Under the pieces are notes generated by a model, which was given only the letters and a program-made list of their open reading frames with translations, made no database searches and was not told the DNA's origin. Below, piece by piece: positions 23,528 through 31,956 of a stretch of 64,000 bases of DNA (position 1 is its first letter; each line of letters starts with the position of its first letter). Both the position numbers and the translations under genes were made by a program. The DNA lies in NCBI GenBank assembly GCA_965206445.1, contig CBDBJR010000002.1, forward strand, positions 806,001 through 870,000. Direction: 5' to 3'. The DNA is from CBDBJR01 sp965206445. GTDB lineage: Bacteria; Pseudomonadota; Gammaproteobacteria; Arenicellales; Poriferihabitantaceae.

Positions 23528-24862
23528 ATGCAAGTCGTACTTGCCCCGGAATTCGAAAATACCGCCACCGGCTTGCTGGCCGAACGGGTGCTGCGTCAAT
23601 GCGTGCATTGCGGTTTTTGCAACGCCGTTTGTCCGACCTACGCGCTGCTGCAGGATGAGCGGGATGGCCCGCGCGGGCGCATTTACCAAATGAAACAGTT
23701 GTTTGAGGGCGCCGGCGCGGATGCCGGGATGCAATTGCACCTGGACCGCTGCTTGACGTGTCGCGCCTGCGAACCGGCCTGTCCATCCGGGGTCGAGTAC
23801 GGCAAGCTGCTCGAAGTCGGCCGCCACGCGATGGAGCAGCAGCGACCGCGGTCGCATCTGGTGCGCCGACAACGGTTCCTGCTGCGCCATATCGTTTCCC
23901 GGCGTCGCCTGTTTGCCGGATTTTTAGACTGGCGGCGGTTCTTGCTGCGCAATATTGTTCTTCGGCGTCGCCTGTTTGCCGGATTTTCAGCATTGGGGCG
24001 AGCGTTGCGATTTCTGCTGCCCGAGTCATTTTGCGCAACTCTGGTGGTGCCTGAGGAATTTTATGTGGATCTGGATCGGCTGCCAGTGCCGATTACGCCC
24101 GGCCAGGTCTGGCCGCGCCCGCGGCATCGGCGCAAGATGCTGGTGCTTGAGGGCTGCGTACAGCCGAGCCTGACCCCGGCGACCAACCTGGCCGCCGCTT
24201 GCCTGCTGGATTCATTGGGTATCAGCTTGCTGCCGGTGCGTCGGGCCGGTTGTTGCGGTGCGGTTGGTCTGCATACGTCAGGCGAGGCACTGGGGCGCGC
24301 TCAGGCCCGAACATTGATCGATTTGTGGCTGCCGTATCTGGAGCAAGGCTGCGAGGCCATCGTGATGACGGCGAGCGGCTGCGGTGTGACCGTGAAGGGA
24401 TACCCGCACCTGTTTCGGGATGAGCCTGAATATGCCGCGAAAGCGCAGCGCATCAGTGCGGCGACAGTCGATCTGGCCGAAGTGGTGGCGCGGGAGCTGC
24501 CGGATAATTTTCGGGTGTCGGGTGCGTATAAAAAAGTGGTTTTTCAATCCCCCTGCACACTCCAGCACGGACAGCAGGTCCAGGGCGTGGTTGAGGCGAT
24601 TTTGCGTCGGGTGGGGTATGAAGTCTGCCCGGTCGCCGATGCGCAGTCCTGCTGCGGCTCAGCCGGCACCTATTCCGTGCTGCAGCCTGAGCTTGCCGCC
24701 AGACTCAGAGAAAATAAGCTGCATGCCCTGTATCGCGCGCAGCCGGAGGTGATCTGTACCGCGAATGTCGGCTGCCAGGTGCATTTGGCCGCCGACAGCG
24801 ACCTCCCCGTGGTGCACTGGGTTGAATTGCTGGCGGTTGGTCGAGAGGATGATGCGGGGTGA
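23528..24862 (+). CDS. glcF: Glycolate oxidase iron-sulfur subunit
   Basis: A 444-residue membrane-associated subunit with two N-terminal 4Fe-4S clusters (CVHCGFCNAVCPTY and CLTCRACEPACPSG) and two CCG domains (GCCGAVGLHTSG, SCCGSAGTYSVLQP). It carries electrons from GlcD/GlcE to quinone. It is some 35 residues longer than E. coli GlcF, largely because a 21-residue basic amphipathic segment after the clusters is duplicated in tandem (residues about 116-157). The start follows the glcE stop directly. Confidence 0.92.
   Translation: MQVVLAPEFENTATGLLAERVLRQCVHCGFCNAVCPTYALLQDERDGPRGRIYQMKQLFEGAGADAGMQLHLDRCLTCRACEPACPSGVEYGKLLEVGRHAMEQQRPRSHLVRRQRFLLRHIVSRRRLFAGFLDWRRFLLRNIVLRRRLFAGFSALGRALRFLLPESFCATLVVPEEFYVDLDRLPVPITPGQVWPRPRHRRKMLVLEGCVQPSLTPATNLAAACLLDSLGISLLPVRRAGCCGAVGLHTSGEALGRAQARTLIDLWLPYLEQGCEAIVMTASGCGVTVKGYPHLFRDEPEYAAKAQRISAATVDLAEVVARELPDNFRVSGAYKKVVFQSPCTLQHGQQVQGVVEAILRRVGYEVCPVADAQSCCGSAGTYSVLQPELAARLRENKLHALYRAQPEVICTANVGCQVHLAADSDLPVVHWVELLAVGREDDAG
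23873..23998 (+). repeat. In-frame 63-bp tandem duplication inside glcF
   Basis: Two units, 23873-23935 and 23936-23998, both start CGGTTC and contain GGCGTCGCCTGTTTGCCGG. Each codes for 21 residues of the pattern RFLLRxIVxRRRLFAGF. Divergence is low but not zero, so the duplication is recent on an evolutionary scale yet not an assembly stutter. Confidence 0.9.
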
Positions 24863-24880
24863 AAAAAACCCGTTTTGTGC

Positions 24881-24909
24881 TTGTTTGCGCCGGGCGATTG
24901 CCGTATTAT
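24881..24909 (+). promoter_or_regulatory. Sigma-70 promoter of rplM-rpsI
   Basis: TTGTTT (24881-24886) and TATTAT (24904-24909) are 17 nt apart, giving a leader of about 28 nt before the rplM ATG. It lies directly downstream of the glcF stop. Confidence 0.55.
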
Positions 24910-24943
24910 CCGCTACCCGTTTCCGGTTGATTAAATTGCTTCG

Positions 24944-25372
24944 ATGAAAACCTTTTCCGCAAAGCCGCAGAGTGTTCGACAGGATTGGTATCTGGTGGAT
25001 GCCGAGCGCAAGGTGCTGGGCCGGCTGGCATCGAAAATTGCGCATCGATTGCGCGGCAAGCATAAGCCCGAGTATACGCCGCATGTCGATACCGGAGATT
25101 ATATTGTGGTGGTGAATGCCGAAAAGATCGTCGTCACCGGCAACAAGCCGCAGGACAAACGATATTACCGCCATACCGGCTATCCCGGCGGCATCAAAAG
25201 TGTGAATTTCACCGAGCAGATTGAACGGCACCCTGATCGGGTGATTCGCAACGCGGTCAAAGGCATGCTGCCGAAAAACAAGCTGGGCCGGACGATGCTG
25301 GCGAAACTGAAAGTGTATGCCGGTGAGCGGCATAGACACCAGGCCCAACAGCCTGTAAAACTGGACCTTTGA
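24944..25372 (+). CDS. rplM: 50S ribosomal protein L13
   Basis: A 142-residue large-subunit protein with the family's WYLVDAERKVLGRLAS near the N-terminus, GDYIVVVNAEKI, YYRHTGYPGG and the C-terminal AVKGMLPKNKLGR and LKVYAGERHRH. Length equals E. coli L13. It is first in the conserved rplM-rpsI operon. Confidence 0.98.
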   Translation: MKTFSAKPQSVRQDWYLVDAERKVLGRLASKIAHRLRGKHKPEYTPHVDTGDYIVVVNAEKIVVTGNKPQDKRYYRHTGYPGGIKSVNFTEQIERHPDRVIRNAVKGMLPKNKLGRTMLAKLKVYAGERHRHQAQQPVKLDL

Positions 25373-25389
25373 CTTCCCGCATCGAACCG

Positions 25390-25797
25390 ATGGCTGACAA
25401 TATGGCACAGACAAAAACCTATCAGGGAACCGGGCGACGCAAGTCTTCTGTTGCCCGGGTTTATTTACAGCACGGCAGCGGCGCGATTACGGTTAACAAG
25501 CGCTCGCTGGAGCAGTACTTTGGCCGTGAGACGTCGCGTATGATCGTGCGTCAGCCGCTTGAGGTGGCGCAGATGCTCAACAAATTCGATATCCGGGTTA
25601 ATGTCGACGGCGGCGGCAACAGCGGCCAGGCGGGGGCAATCCGGCACGGCATCACCCGTGCGCTGCTGTTGTACGATGAAAGCCTGCGCCAGTCTTTGCG
25701 CCAGGCGGGCTTTGTCACGCGGGATGCGCGCGAGGTGGAGCGGAAAAAAGTCGGCTTGCATAAAGCCAGAAAACGCCCGCAATACTCCAAACGCTGA
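25390..25797 (+). CDS. rpsI: 30S ribosomal protein S9
   Basis: Small-subunit protein with GTGRRKSSVARV, the SLEQYFGRETSRM segment, GGGNSGQAGAIRHG and the C-terminal tail KARKRPQYSKR that reaches the P-site tRNA. ATG 25390 gives 135 residues; a second in-frame ATG at 25402 gives 131, closer to the usual 130, and may be the true start. Neither has a clear Shine-Dalgarno sequence, so coupling to rplM is likely. Confidence 0.97.
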   Translation: MADNMAQTKTYQGTGRRKSSVARVYLQHGSGAITVNKRSLEQYFGRETSRMIVRQPLEVAQMLNKFDIRVNVDGGGNSGQAGAIRHGITRALLLYDESLRQSLRQAGFVTRDAREVERKKVGLHKARKRPQYSKR

Positions 25798-25949
25798 GTC
25801 GGCATTCAGAGAGTATCAGCCGGCGCACACTGCCTTGCATCGGCGGTGCATTGGGTTGGCTGTATCCGTCGCGCTGCCCCCCTGGTTGAGATGTATGCCG
25901 CAATCATGCCGGGCGAGATGGCGTACAGCGTGATCGACAGCCGTTCATC

Positions 25950-26023
25950 TGGGGGATCGTCTAGTGGTAGGACTGCGGACTCTGACTCCGCCAGCGGGGG
26001 TTCGAATCCCTCTCCCCCAGCCA
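25950..26023 (+). tRNA. tRNA-Gln (CTG anticodon)
   Basis: A 74-nt cloverleaf with acceptor TGGGGGA/TCCCCCA, a D arm around TAGTGGTAG and anticodon stem GCGGA/TCCGC. The loop is CTCTGAC (anticodon CTG at 25982-25984) and the T loop is TTCGAAT. The 3' CCA is encoded. The T-A first pair of the acceptor and discriminator G are typical of bacterial tRNA-Gln. Confidence 0.95.
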
Positions 26024-26031
26024 GCTCGCGT

Positions 26032-26049
26032 CGTTAGAGCATACTAACG
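26032..26049 (+). terminator. Possible terminator hairpin after tRNA-Gln
   Basis: CGTTAG (26032-26037) and CTAACG (26044-26049) form a 6-bp stem with a six-base loop, 9 nt after the tRNA. Only a short TGAATTT follows, so it is a weak candidate. It lies between the tRNA and the convergent metG end. Confidence 0.35.
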
Positions 26050-26103
26050 CTGAATTTACCCGGCCGGGGCAGCGGCAGGCCGGGCCGGCGGCATACAGCC
26101 AGG

Positions 26104-28116
26104 CTACTTGACCTGCATCCCGGCTTTGGCACCCGCATCCGGACTGAGCAAAAACACCTCTTCGTCGCCACGGCCGGCGGCCAGCAACATGCCTTCCGAT
26201 AGACCAAATCGCATTTTTCGCGGCGCCAGATTGGCGACTATCACCGTATAGCGTCCGGCGAGTTGTTCCGGTTCATAGGCGGATTTGATGCCGGCAAATA
26301 TCGTGCGCTGCCGGGTGCCGATATCCAGGTGCAGTCGGAGTAGCTTGTCGGCGCCTTCAACCCGCTCTGCGGTGATGATTTTTGCAATCCGCAAATCGAT
26401 TTTGGCGAAATCCTGGATGCTGATCTGGTCGCCAATCGGGCTGTCTGCCGGCGCATCGGCTGCCGGTGTCGGCGGCGCGGGCGGTTCGACCAACTGCTCG
26501 ATTTGCCGCTTTTCGACACGCACCATGAGCGGCGTAAATTGGTTGATTCGGTGTGCCAGCAGCGGTTTGCCGGCGTCGCTCCAGTGCTGTACCGGCGAGT
26601 TGAGCAGTGCCTCCGCTTTGTCGGCGGTCTGCGGCAGTACCGGTTTCAGGTAAATCATCAGCAGTCGGAATAGATTCAAACCCTGGGTGCAGATGTCCTG
26701 AACCAGCGGCTTCTGCGTTTCATCCTTGATTAGCTTCCAGGGACTGGCGGTGTTGATATATTGATTGGCCTGATCCGCCAGTTCCATGATACTGCGCATC
26801 GCCTTGCCGTAGCGGCGGGCGTGCAGGTCGGCGGCAATGCCGTCTCCGGCACGGACAAACGCGGCAAACATGTCCGGCTCGGGCAACTGTGCGGACAGTG
26901 TGGAATCAAACAGCCGATTGATGAACCCGGTGCAGCGGCTGGCGATATTGACCAGTTTGCCGATCAAATCGGCATTGACCCGGGTCATGAAGTCGGCCAG
27001 ATTGAGGTCGATGTCGTCGATGCCGCTGTCCAGCCTGGCGGCGAAATAGTAGCGCAGGTACTCCGGGTCGAGGTGCTGCAGATAGGTCGCGGCGGTAATA
27101 AAGGTGCCGCGGGATTTAGACATCTTCTGGCCGTTGACGGTCAGGAAGCCGTGGCACCACACCGCGGTCGGGGTGCGAAACCCGCAGCCGTGCAGTTGCG
27201 CCGGCCAAAACAGCGTATGGAATCGGGCGATGTCTTTGCCGATAAAATGATACAGCTCGCAGTCGCTGTCCGCGGCGAAGTATTGGTCGAAATCCAGGCC
27301 TTCGCGCTGGCACAAATTCTTGAAGCTGGCGAGATAGCCGATCGGGGCGTCCATCCACACATAGAAATACTTGCCCGGTTCATCGGGAATTTCAAACCCC
27401 CAGTAGGGCGCGTTCCTGGATATGTCCCACTCCAGCAGCGGCTCTTCGAGCAGCTCTTTTTGCTTGTTCGCCACCGCTTGCTGGGTGTGGTTTTGCTCCA
27501 GCCAGCGACCCAGGAATGGCCGGAAATTTTCCAGCTTGAAAAACAGCTGCTCCGATTGGCGCCGCTCCGGGGTTGCGCCGCTGACGACCGATTTGGGGGC
27601 GATCAGATCGGTCGCCGCATAGGTATTGCCGCACACTTCGCAATTATCGCCGTGCTGCTCCGGCGCATGGCATTTTGGGCAGGTGCCGGTGATGAATCGA
27701 TCGGGTAAAAACATGCGCTTTTGGGCGTCATAAAATTGTTCGACCGTGCGCCGGGTAATATGCCCGGCCTGCTTCAGGCGCGTATAAAACAACTCGGCAA
27801 ACTGCCGATTTTCTTCCGAATGGGTGGAGTAGTAGTTGTCGAATTTGACCCCAAAGCGATCAAAGTCGCAGCGATGCTGCTGCCCGATCTGCTCGATCAG
27901 CTGCAATGGGCTGATGCCCTCAGCCTCCGCTTTCAGCATGATGGCCGTGCCGTGCGCGTCATCGGCGCAGACATAATGGCAGGTATGCCCTTGCATCCGC
28001 TGCAATCGAACCCAGATATCGGTCTGGATGTATTCCACCAGGTGCCCCAGATGGATTGGGCCATTGGCGTACGGCAATGCACTGGTGACGAGTATTTTTT
28101 TATGCCGGTCAGACAT
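26104..28116 (-). CDS. metG: Methionyl-tRNA synthetase
   Basis: A 670-residue class I synthetase that charges tRNA-Met. The HIGH-type motif is HLGH (22-25), the zinc knuckle has C146, C149, C159 and C162, and KMSKS lies near residue 331. The anticodon-binding helical domain follows, and a C-terminal OB-fold tRNA-binding dimerisation domain starts near residue 565 (FAKIDLRIAKI). ATG 28116 (MSDRHKKILVTSALPYANG) is the family start; the frame is open upstream to 28353 without similarity. Divergent from mrp, a common arrangement in proteobacteria. Confidence 0.96.
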   Translation of the reverse strand: MSDRHKKILVTSALPYANGPIHLGHLVEYIQTDIWVRLQRMQGHTCHYVCADDAHGTAIMLKAEAEGISPLQLIEQIGQQHRCDFDRFGVKFDNYYSTHSEENRQFAELFYTRLKQAGHITRRTVEQFYDAQKRMFLPDRFITGTCPKCHAPEQHGDNCEVCGNTYAATDLIAPKSVVSGATPERRQSEQLFFKLENFRPFLGRWLEQNHTQQAVANKQKELLEEPLLEWDISRNAPYWGFEIPDEPGKYFYVWMDAPIGYLASFKNLCQREGLDFDQYFAADSDCELYHFIGKDIARFHTLFWPAQLHGCGFRTPTAVWCHGFLTVNGQKMSKSRGTFITAATYLQHLDPEYLRYYFAARLDSGIDDIDLNLADFMTRVNADLIGKLVNIASRCTGFINRLFDSTLSAQLPEPDMFAAFVRAGDGIAADLHARRYGKAMRSIMELADQANQYINTASPWKLIKDETQKPLVQDICTQGLNLFRLLMIYLKPVLPQTADKAEALLNSPVQHWSDAGKPLLAHRINQFTPLMVRVEKRQIEQLVEPPAPPTPAADAPADSPIGDQISIQDFAKIDLRIAKIITAERVEGADKLLRLHLDIGTRQRTIFAGIKSAYEPEQLAGRYTVIVANLAPRKMRFGLSEGMLLAAGRGDEEVFLLSPDAGAKAGMQVK

Positions 28117-28343
28117 GCGGGCTGCGAGGTGGGTTAATCGAGTGGGTGTGAAATTTATCGGGTACAATACTATACTTCGATAGAAAAACGGAGCGGTAAT
28201 TGTGAGGTGCCCGGCGATTTCCGCCAACCTGCTGGCAAGGCGATGCGGGATTCCGGCCAAAGGGAAAACGGATCGGGCACTCCGGCAACCCCGTCTGATC
28301 GCAGCGCGATGCGCCCGGCAGTCGGATGATTCAGAGGACCAGT

Positions 28344-29417
28344 ATGAGTACATTAAGTAAACAAGCGGTAGAAGAAAAGCTGCGGCAGGTAATCGACCCG
28401 CATACCGATGTGGATCTGGTGACCGCCAGGTCGATCAAGCAGATCACGATTGACGGCGACCGCGTCAAGATAGAGGTGGTGCTGGGCTATCCGGCTAAAA
28501 GCCAGGAGCAAAGCATGAGCGAGATGGTCAGGGCGGCGGTGCCGGGCGCCGAGGTGACGGTGGCCTCGAATACCGCTTCGCATGAGGTCCAGGAGGGGGT
28601 GAAGCCGCTCAAAGGGGTGAAGAATATTATTGCTGTCGCGTCGGGTAAGGGCGGCGTAGGCAAGTCCACGCTGTCGGTGAATCTGGCGTTGGCGCTTTCG
28701 GCAGAGGGCGCTCAGGTGGGTATTCTGGATGCCGATATCTACGGTCCGAGCCAGCCGCGCATGCTGGGCATTTCCGGTCAGCCGCAATCCAAAGACGGCA
28801 AATCTCTGGAGCCGATGCACAGCTACCATCTGCAGGCGATGTCGATTGGATTTCTGGTGGATGAAGAATCCCCGATGATCTGGCGCGGCCCGATGGTGAC
28901 CCAGGCGTTGGAGCAGCTGTTAAAAGACACCCAGTGGCGGGAGCTTGATTATCTGGTGATCGATCTGCCGCCCGGAACCGGGGATACGCAATTGACGCTG
29001 GCGCAAAAAGTGCCGGTGTCCGGCTCCGTCATTGTCACGACACCACAGGATATCGCGCTGCTCGACGCCCGCAAGGCGTACAAGATGTTTGAGAAAGTCG
29101 AGATCCCGGTGCTCGGTGTGGTGGAAAATATGAGCACCCACATTTGCTCCCAGTGCGGCCATGAAGACCCGATTTTCGGCAGTGGCGGCGGGCGGGATAT
29201 GGCGACGCAGTACGGCGTTGATTTTCTTGGCACGGTGCCGCTGGATCGGTCTATTCGGGAACAGTCGGATGCCGGCCAGCCTTCGGTGGTGGCGACCCCG
29301 GACAGTGAAATCGCGCAAATTTTCAAGGCGATTGCCCGCCGCACTGCCGCTCGACTGGCGCTGCGCAAAAAAGACTTCAGCGCAAAATTTCCCAGTATCG
29401 TTATCCAGCAAAACTAA
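28344..29417 (+). CDS. mrp: Iron-sulfur cluster carrier protein (Mrp/ApbC)
   Basis: A 357-residue P-loop ATPase that carries and transfers Fe-S clusters. An N-terminal MIP18/DUF59 domain (about 1-80) precedes the deviant Walker A GKGGVGKST (101-109), and the cluster-binding CxxC is C268/C271 (CSQCG). AGAGGA precedes the ATG at 28344; an in-frame ATG at 28326 adds six residues. It is divergent from metG. A client in this window could include the many Fe-S proteins (AOR, GlcF, MoaA), but that is inference. Confidence 0.94.
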   Translation: MSTLSKQAVEEKLRQVIDPHTDVDLVTARSIKQITIDGDRVKIEVVLGYPAKSQEQSMSEMVRAAVPGAEVTVASNTASHEVQEGVKPLKGVKNIIAVASGKGGVGKSTLSVNLALALSAEGAQVGILDADIYGPSQPRMLGISGQPQSKDGKSLEPMHSYHLQAMSIGFLVDEESPMIWRGPMVTQALEQLLKDTQWRELDYLVIDLPPGTGDTQLTLAQKVPVSGSVIVTTPQDIALLDARKAYKMFEKVEIPVLGVVENMSTHICSQCGHEDPIFGSGGGRDMATQYGVDFLGTVPLDRSIREQSDAGQPSVVATPDSEIAQIFKAIARRTAARLALRKKDFSAKFPSIVIQQN

Positions 29418-29518
29418 AGCTGACAAAACCAAAGCGCAGCGCGAACGTGGCGGCACCGTTGGCCGCAATACGCGCGCCGGATGCCAGTTTTCCAATATCG
29501 CTGCCCGCCAAAGCCAAC

Positions 29519-30085
29519 ATGAGTATCAAGCCGGACCGATGGATTCGCTATATGTCGCAATCCCATCGCATGATTGAGCCGTTTGTAGCGCACCAGGTGC
29601 GTGAGTCGGAACAGGGGCGTGTGATTTCATACGGCACCTCGAGCTATGGCTACGATATTCGCTGCTCCAACGAGTTCAAGATCTTCACCAATATCAATTC
29701 GGCCATCGTTGACCCCAAGAATTTCGATCAAAACAGCTTTGTGGATCATGTCGGTGACGTCTGCATTATTCCGCCCAACTCTTTTGCGCTGGCGCGCACG
29801 GTGGAATATTTCCGCATCCCGCGCGATGTGCTCACGCTGTGCCTGGGGAAAAGCACGTACGCCCGCTGCGGCATTATCGTCAATGTCACGCCGTTTGAGC
29901 CCGAATGGGAGGGCTATGTTACGCTGGAGTTCTCGAATACAACCCCATTGCCGGCCAAGATATACGCCAATGAAGGCGTGGCGCAGGTGTTGTTTTTTCA
30001 GGCGGACGAGGAGTGTGAAACCTCTTACAACGATCGCGACGGAAAATATCAGAAGCAAATGGGCGTGACGTTGCCCAGGCCGTAA
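29519..30085 (+). CDS. dcd: dCTP deaminase
   Basis: A 188-residue trimeric enzyme that deaminates dCTP to dUTP for thymidylate synthesis. Conserved segments are SYGTSSYGYDIR, FVDHVGDVCIIPPNSFALA, LCLGKSTYARCGIIVNVTP and the catalytic/substrate region EWEGYVTLEFSNTTPLPAK. The ATG at 29519 (MSIKPDRWIR) gives exactly the length of Pseudomonas Dcd. It starts 101 nt after mrp on the same strand. Confidence 0.96.
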   Translation: MSIKPDRWIRYMSQSHRMIEPFVAHQVRESEQGRVISYGTSSYGYDIRCSNEFKIFTNINSAIVDPKNFDQNSFVDHVGDVCIIPPNSFALARTVEYFRIPRDVLTLCLGKSTYARCGIIVNVTPFEPEWEGYVTLEFSNTTPLPAKIYANEGVAQVLFFQADEECETSYNDRDGKYQKQMGVTLPRP

Positions 30086-30145
30086 ATGCGTGTCACGCCG
30101 TGAGCCTGGCACGCGGGCAGTGCCGCCCGGTTTGATTGGCGGCGG

Positions 30146-31720
30146 TCAGGATGCGTTTTGCCGTTCAAAGTAATCACGTAGAAATTCATCGAAACTGAGG
30201 CTGTCCTGCGACTCGAGTTGGTGTTGTTTGCGGTGTGATTCGGTCGCATGCTTTTGCATCGCGGATAAAACAGCGGGCGAGATTGTCGTTTGTTTGAAAT
30301 GCCGTTCGTGTTTTTCCGCGGCCTGCATCGCAAACTCGAAGAAGCTGATGTTTTTTTCCGCCATCTCGCCGAGCACCCGCGCAGACGGTGTCAGTTCCGG
30401 GCGCTCGATTTTGGCGTATTGCCCGGTCAGCGAATCGGTGTAGGCGTGGGTGGTATTGGCCTGGTCGAGCAGCTCGGCCAGTGGCCGCATTTGCGCCAGG
30501 ATTTCTCTGGCGATATCGACAAATGCTTTCTCGTGGTCGGCATCGATTAGCATCAACCCGGGTTTTCTGCCATCGACCACCACTCTATGGTGGTTTTCGG
30601 CGGCAATTTTGCTTGCTTTTGCGTCGATTGGAGGGCTGTCCATCAGCAGGCAGGTCAGCAGCAGGATATCCATGAAGTGCAGGCATGACGCATCGATGCC
30701 AACCGCCTCGAACGGGTTTAAGTCCAGACTGCGCACTTCGATATACTGCACCCCCTGCTGCTGCAGGGCGACCGAAGGGCTTTCGCCCGACCGGGTCGTG
30801 CGCTTGGGTCTGATGGCCGCATAAAATTCGTTTTCGATCTGCAATAAATTGGTGTTCAACTGCTGATAGACTCCGTTGACCCGGGTGCCGAATTTTTCGT
30901 ATTCCGGATGGGAGGTTTGTATGGCACGGCGCAGTGAGTGGACAAACGCGTCAAGGCTGTTGTAGCAGACCTGAATATCGGACTGGGCATTATTGCTGTA
31001 GCCGATCCCGCTCAAGCGCAGTGAGGTCGCGTAGGGCGAAAAAAAACTATGCGAACCGAGCGCCTGCAATGAATGTTTCCTGCCGTGCAGAAAGGTTTTG
31101 CAAACCGCCGGAGAGGCGCCGAACAGATAACAGATGAGCCAGGAATAGCGATGGAAATTTCGGATGAGGCCGAAATACTGCGCCGATATCCGTTGCTGCA
31201 TCGGCGTCTGCGACCGCTCCGGCAGCCACTGCCGCCAAAAGGCATCCGGCAGAGAAAAGTTATAATGAATGCCGGCGATGGTCTGCATGAGCTTGCCGTA
31301 GCGGTGTTCGAGGCCGCGCCGGTAGACTTCCTTCATCCTGGCGCTGTTAGAGCGACCGTATTGCGCTATCGGTATCGATTGTTCGCCTTCGGTGATGCAC
31401 GGCATGCTATTGACCCACAGCTTTTCCTGCCGCAGTTGCCGGTAGATGAAATGGTGAATATGGTGTAAATTTTCCAGCAGCCGTTCGATGTCGGTATGTA
31501 CCGGGGTAACCAGCTCGAGCAGCGCCTCCGAATAATCCGTGGTGATGTAGGGATGGGTCAATGCCGAGCCGAGCGCCACCGGATGCGGGGTTTGTGCCAG
31601 CCTGCCGTGTTGGTCTATACGCAGACTTTCTTTTTCCAGCCCGCGTTGCAGCTTGCAAAGCGATATACGGGTGTCGCTATCGCGCAGCCGATGCAGCGCG
31701 TGTTTGAGTTGTTTTTGCAT
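30146..31720 (-). CDS. gshA: Glutamate-cysteine ligase
   Basis: A 524-residue gamma-proteobacterial type I glutamate-cysteine ligase, the first step of glutathione synthesis. Family segments are GLEKESLRI near residue 28, TTDYSEALLELVTP, NSMPC, the GIHYNFSLP strand and DLNPFEAVGID. The start ATG at 31720 is unambiguous from the conserved N-terminus. It is convergent with dcd and divergent from dusA. gshB is not in the window. Confidence 0.95.
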   Translation of the reverse strand: MQKQLKHALHRLRDSDTRISLCKLQRGLEKESLRIDQHGRLAQTPHPVALGSALTHPYITTDYSEALLELVTPVHTDIERLLENLHHIHHFIYRQLRQEKLWVNSMPCITEGEQSIPIAQYGRSNSARMKEVYRRGLEHRYGKLMQTIAGIHYNFSLPDAFWRQWLPERSQTPMQQRISAQYFGLIRNFHRYSWLICYLFGASPAVCKTFLHGRKHSLQALGSHSFFSPYATSLRLSGIGYSNNAQSDIQVCYNSLDAFVHSLRRAIQTSHPEYEKFGTRVNGVYQQLNTNLLQIENEFYAAIRPKRTTRSGESPSVALQQQGVQYIEVRSLDLNPFEAVGIDASCLHFMDILLLTCLLMDSPPIDAKASKIAAENHHRVVVDGRKPGLMLIDADHEKAFVDIAREILAQMRPLAELLDQANTTHAYTDSLTGQYAKIERPELTPSARVLGEMAEKNISFFEFAMQAAEKHERHFKQTTISPAVLSAMQKHATESHRKQHQLESQDSLSFDEFLRDYFERQNAS

Positions 31721-31922
31721 CGTGTTGTCTATGCAGGGTCAGTAAAAAATCCGTGCGGATCGTACCCGGGCGAACAGATATAACGGATTGGCAGGCAGCC
31801 GAGTAAAGCTGGTTCAAGGTGTTCGGATTCTATCTCAAAATGCGCGGTCTGTGTCTACCCGGCAGGCGTCATGGTCGTCCGGCATTGCCGGGAGGCGGGC
31901 GATTTGCCGAGAGACGGGGTAT

Positions 31923-31928
31923 TATAAT
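31923..31928 (+). promoter_or_regulatory. Perfect -10 box upstream of dusA
   Basis: TATAAT at 31923-31928 lies 28 nt before the dusA ATG. No good -35 box is found at 16-18 nt (the nearest candidate, TTGCCG, is only 13 nt away), so an activator-dependent or weak promoter is possible. Confidence 0.35.
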
Positions 31929-31956
31929 GTCGTTGATTGCATTGCCACAGTAAAAA

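Noticed and set aside
26761..27708. 315-codon open frame on the plus strand inside metG
   Set aside because: Opposite-strand shadow of a certain metG with all catalytic motifs; typical for GC-rich DNA.
28117..28343. TATACT/TACAAT boxes near 28165-28180 as metG or mrp promoters
   Set aside because: Several -10-like sequences overlap on both strands, but none has a -35 at acceptable spacing, so no specific promoter was called.
31748..31765. ATCCG/CGGAT pairing followed by T6 in the gshA leader (minus strand)
   Set aside because: Only a 4-bp stem is possible with a legal loop, too weak to call an attenuator.
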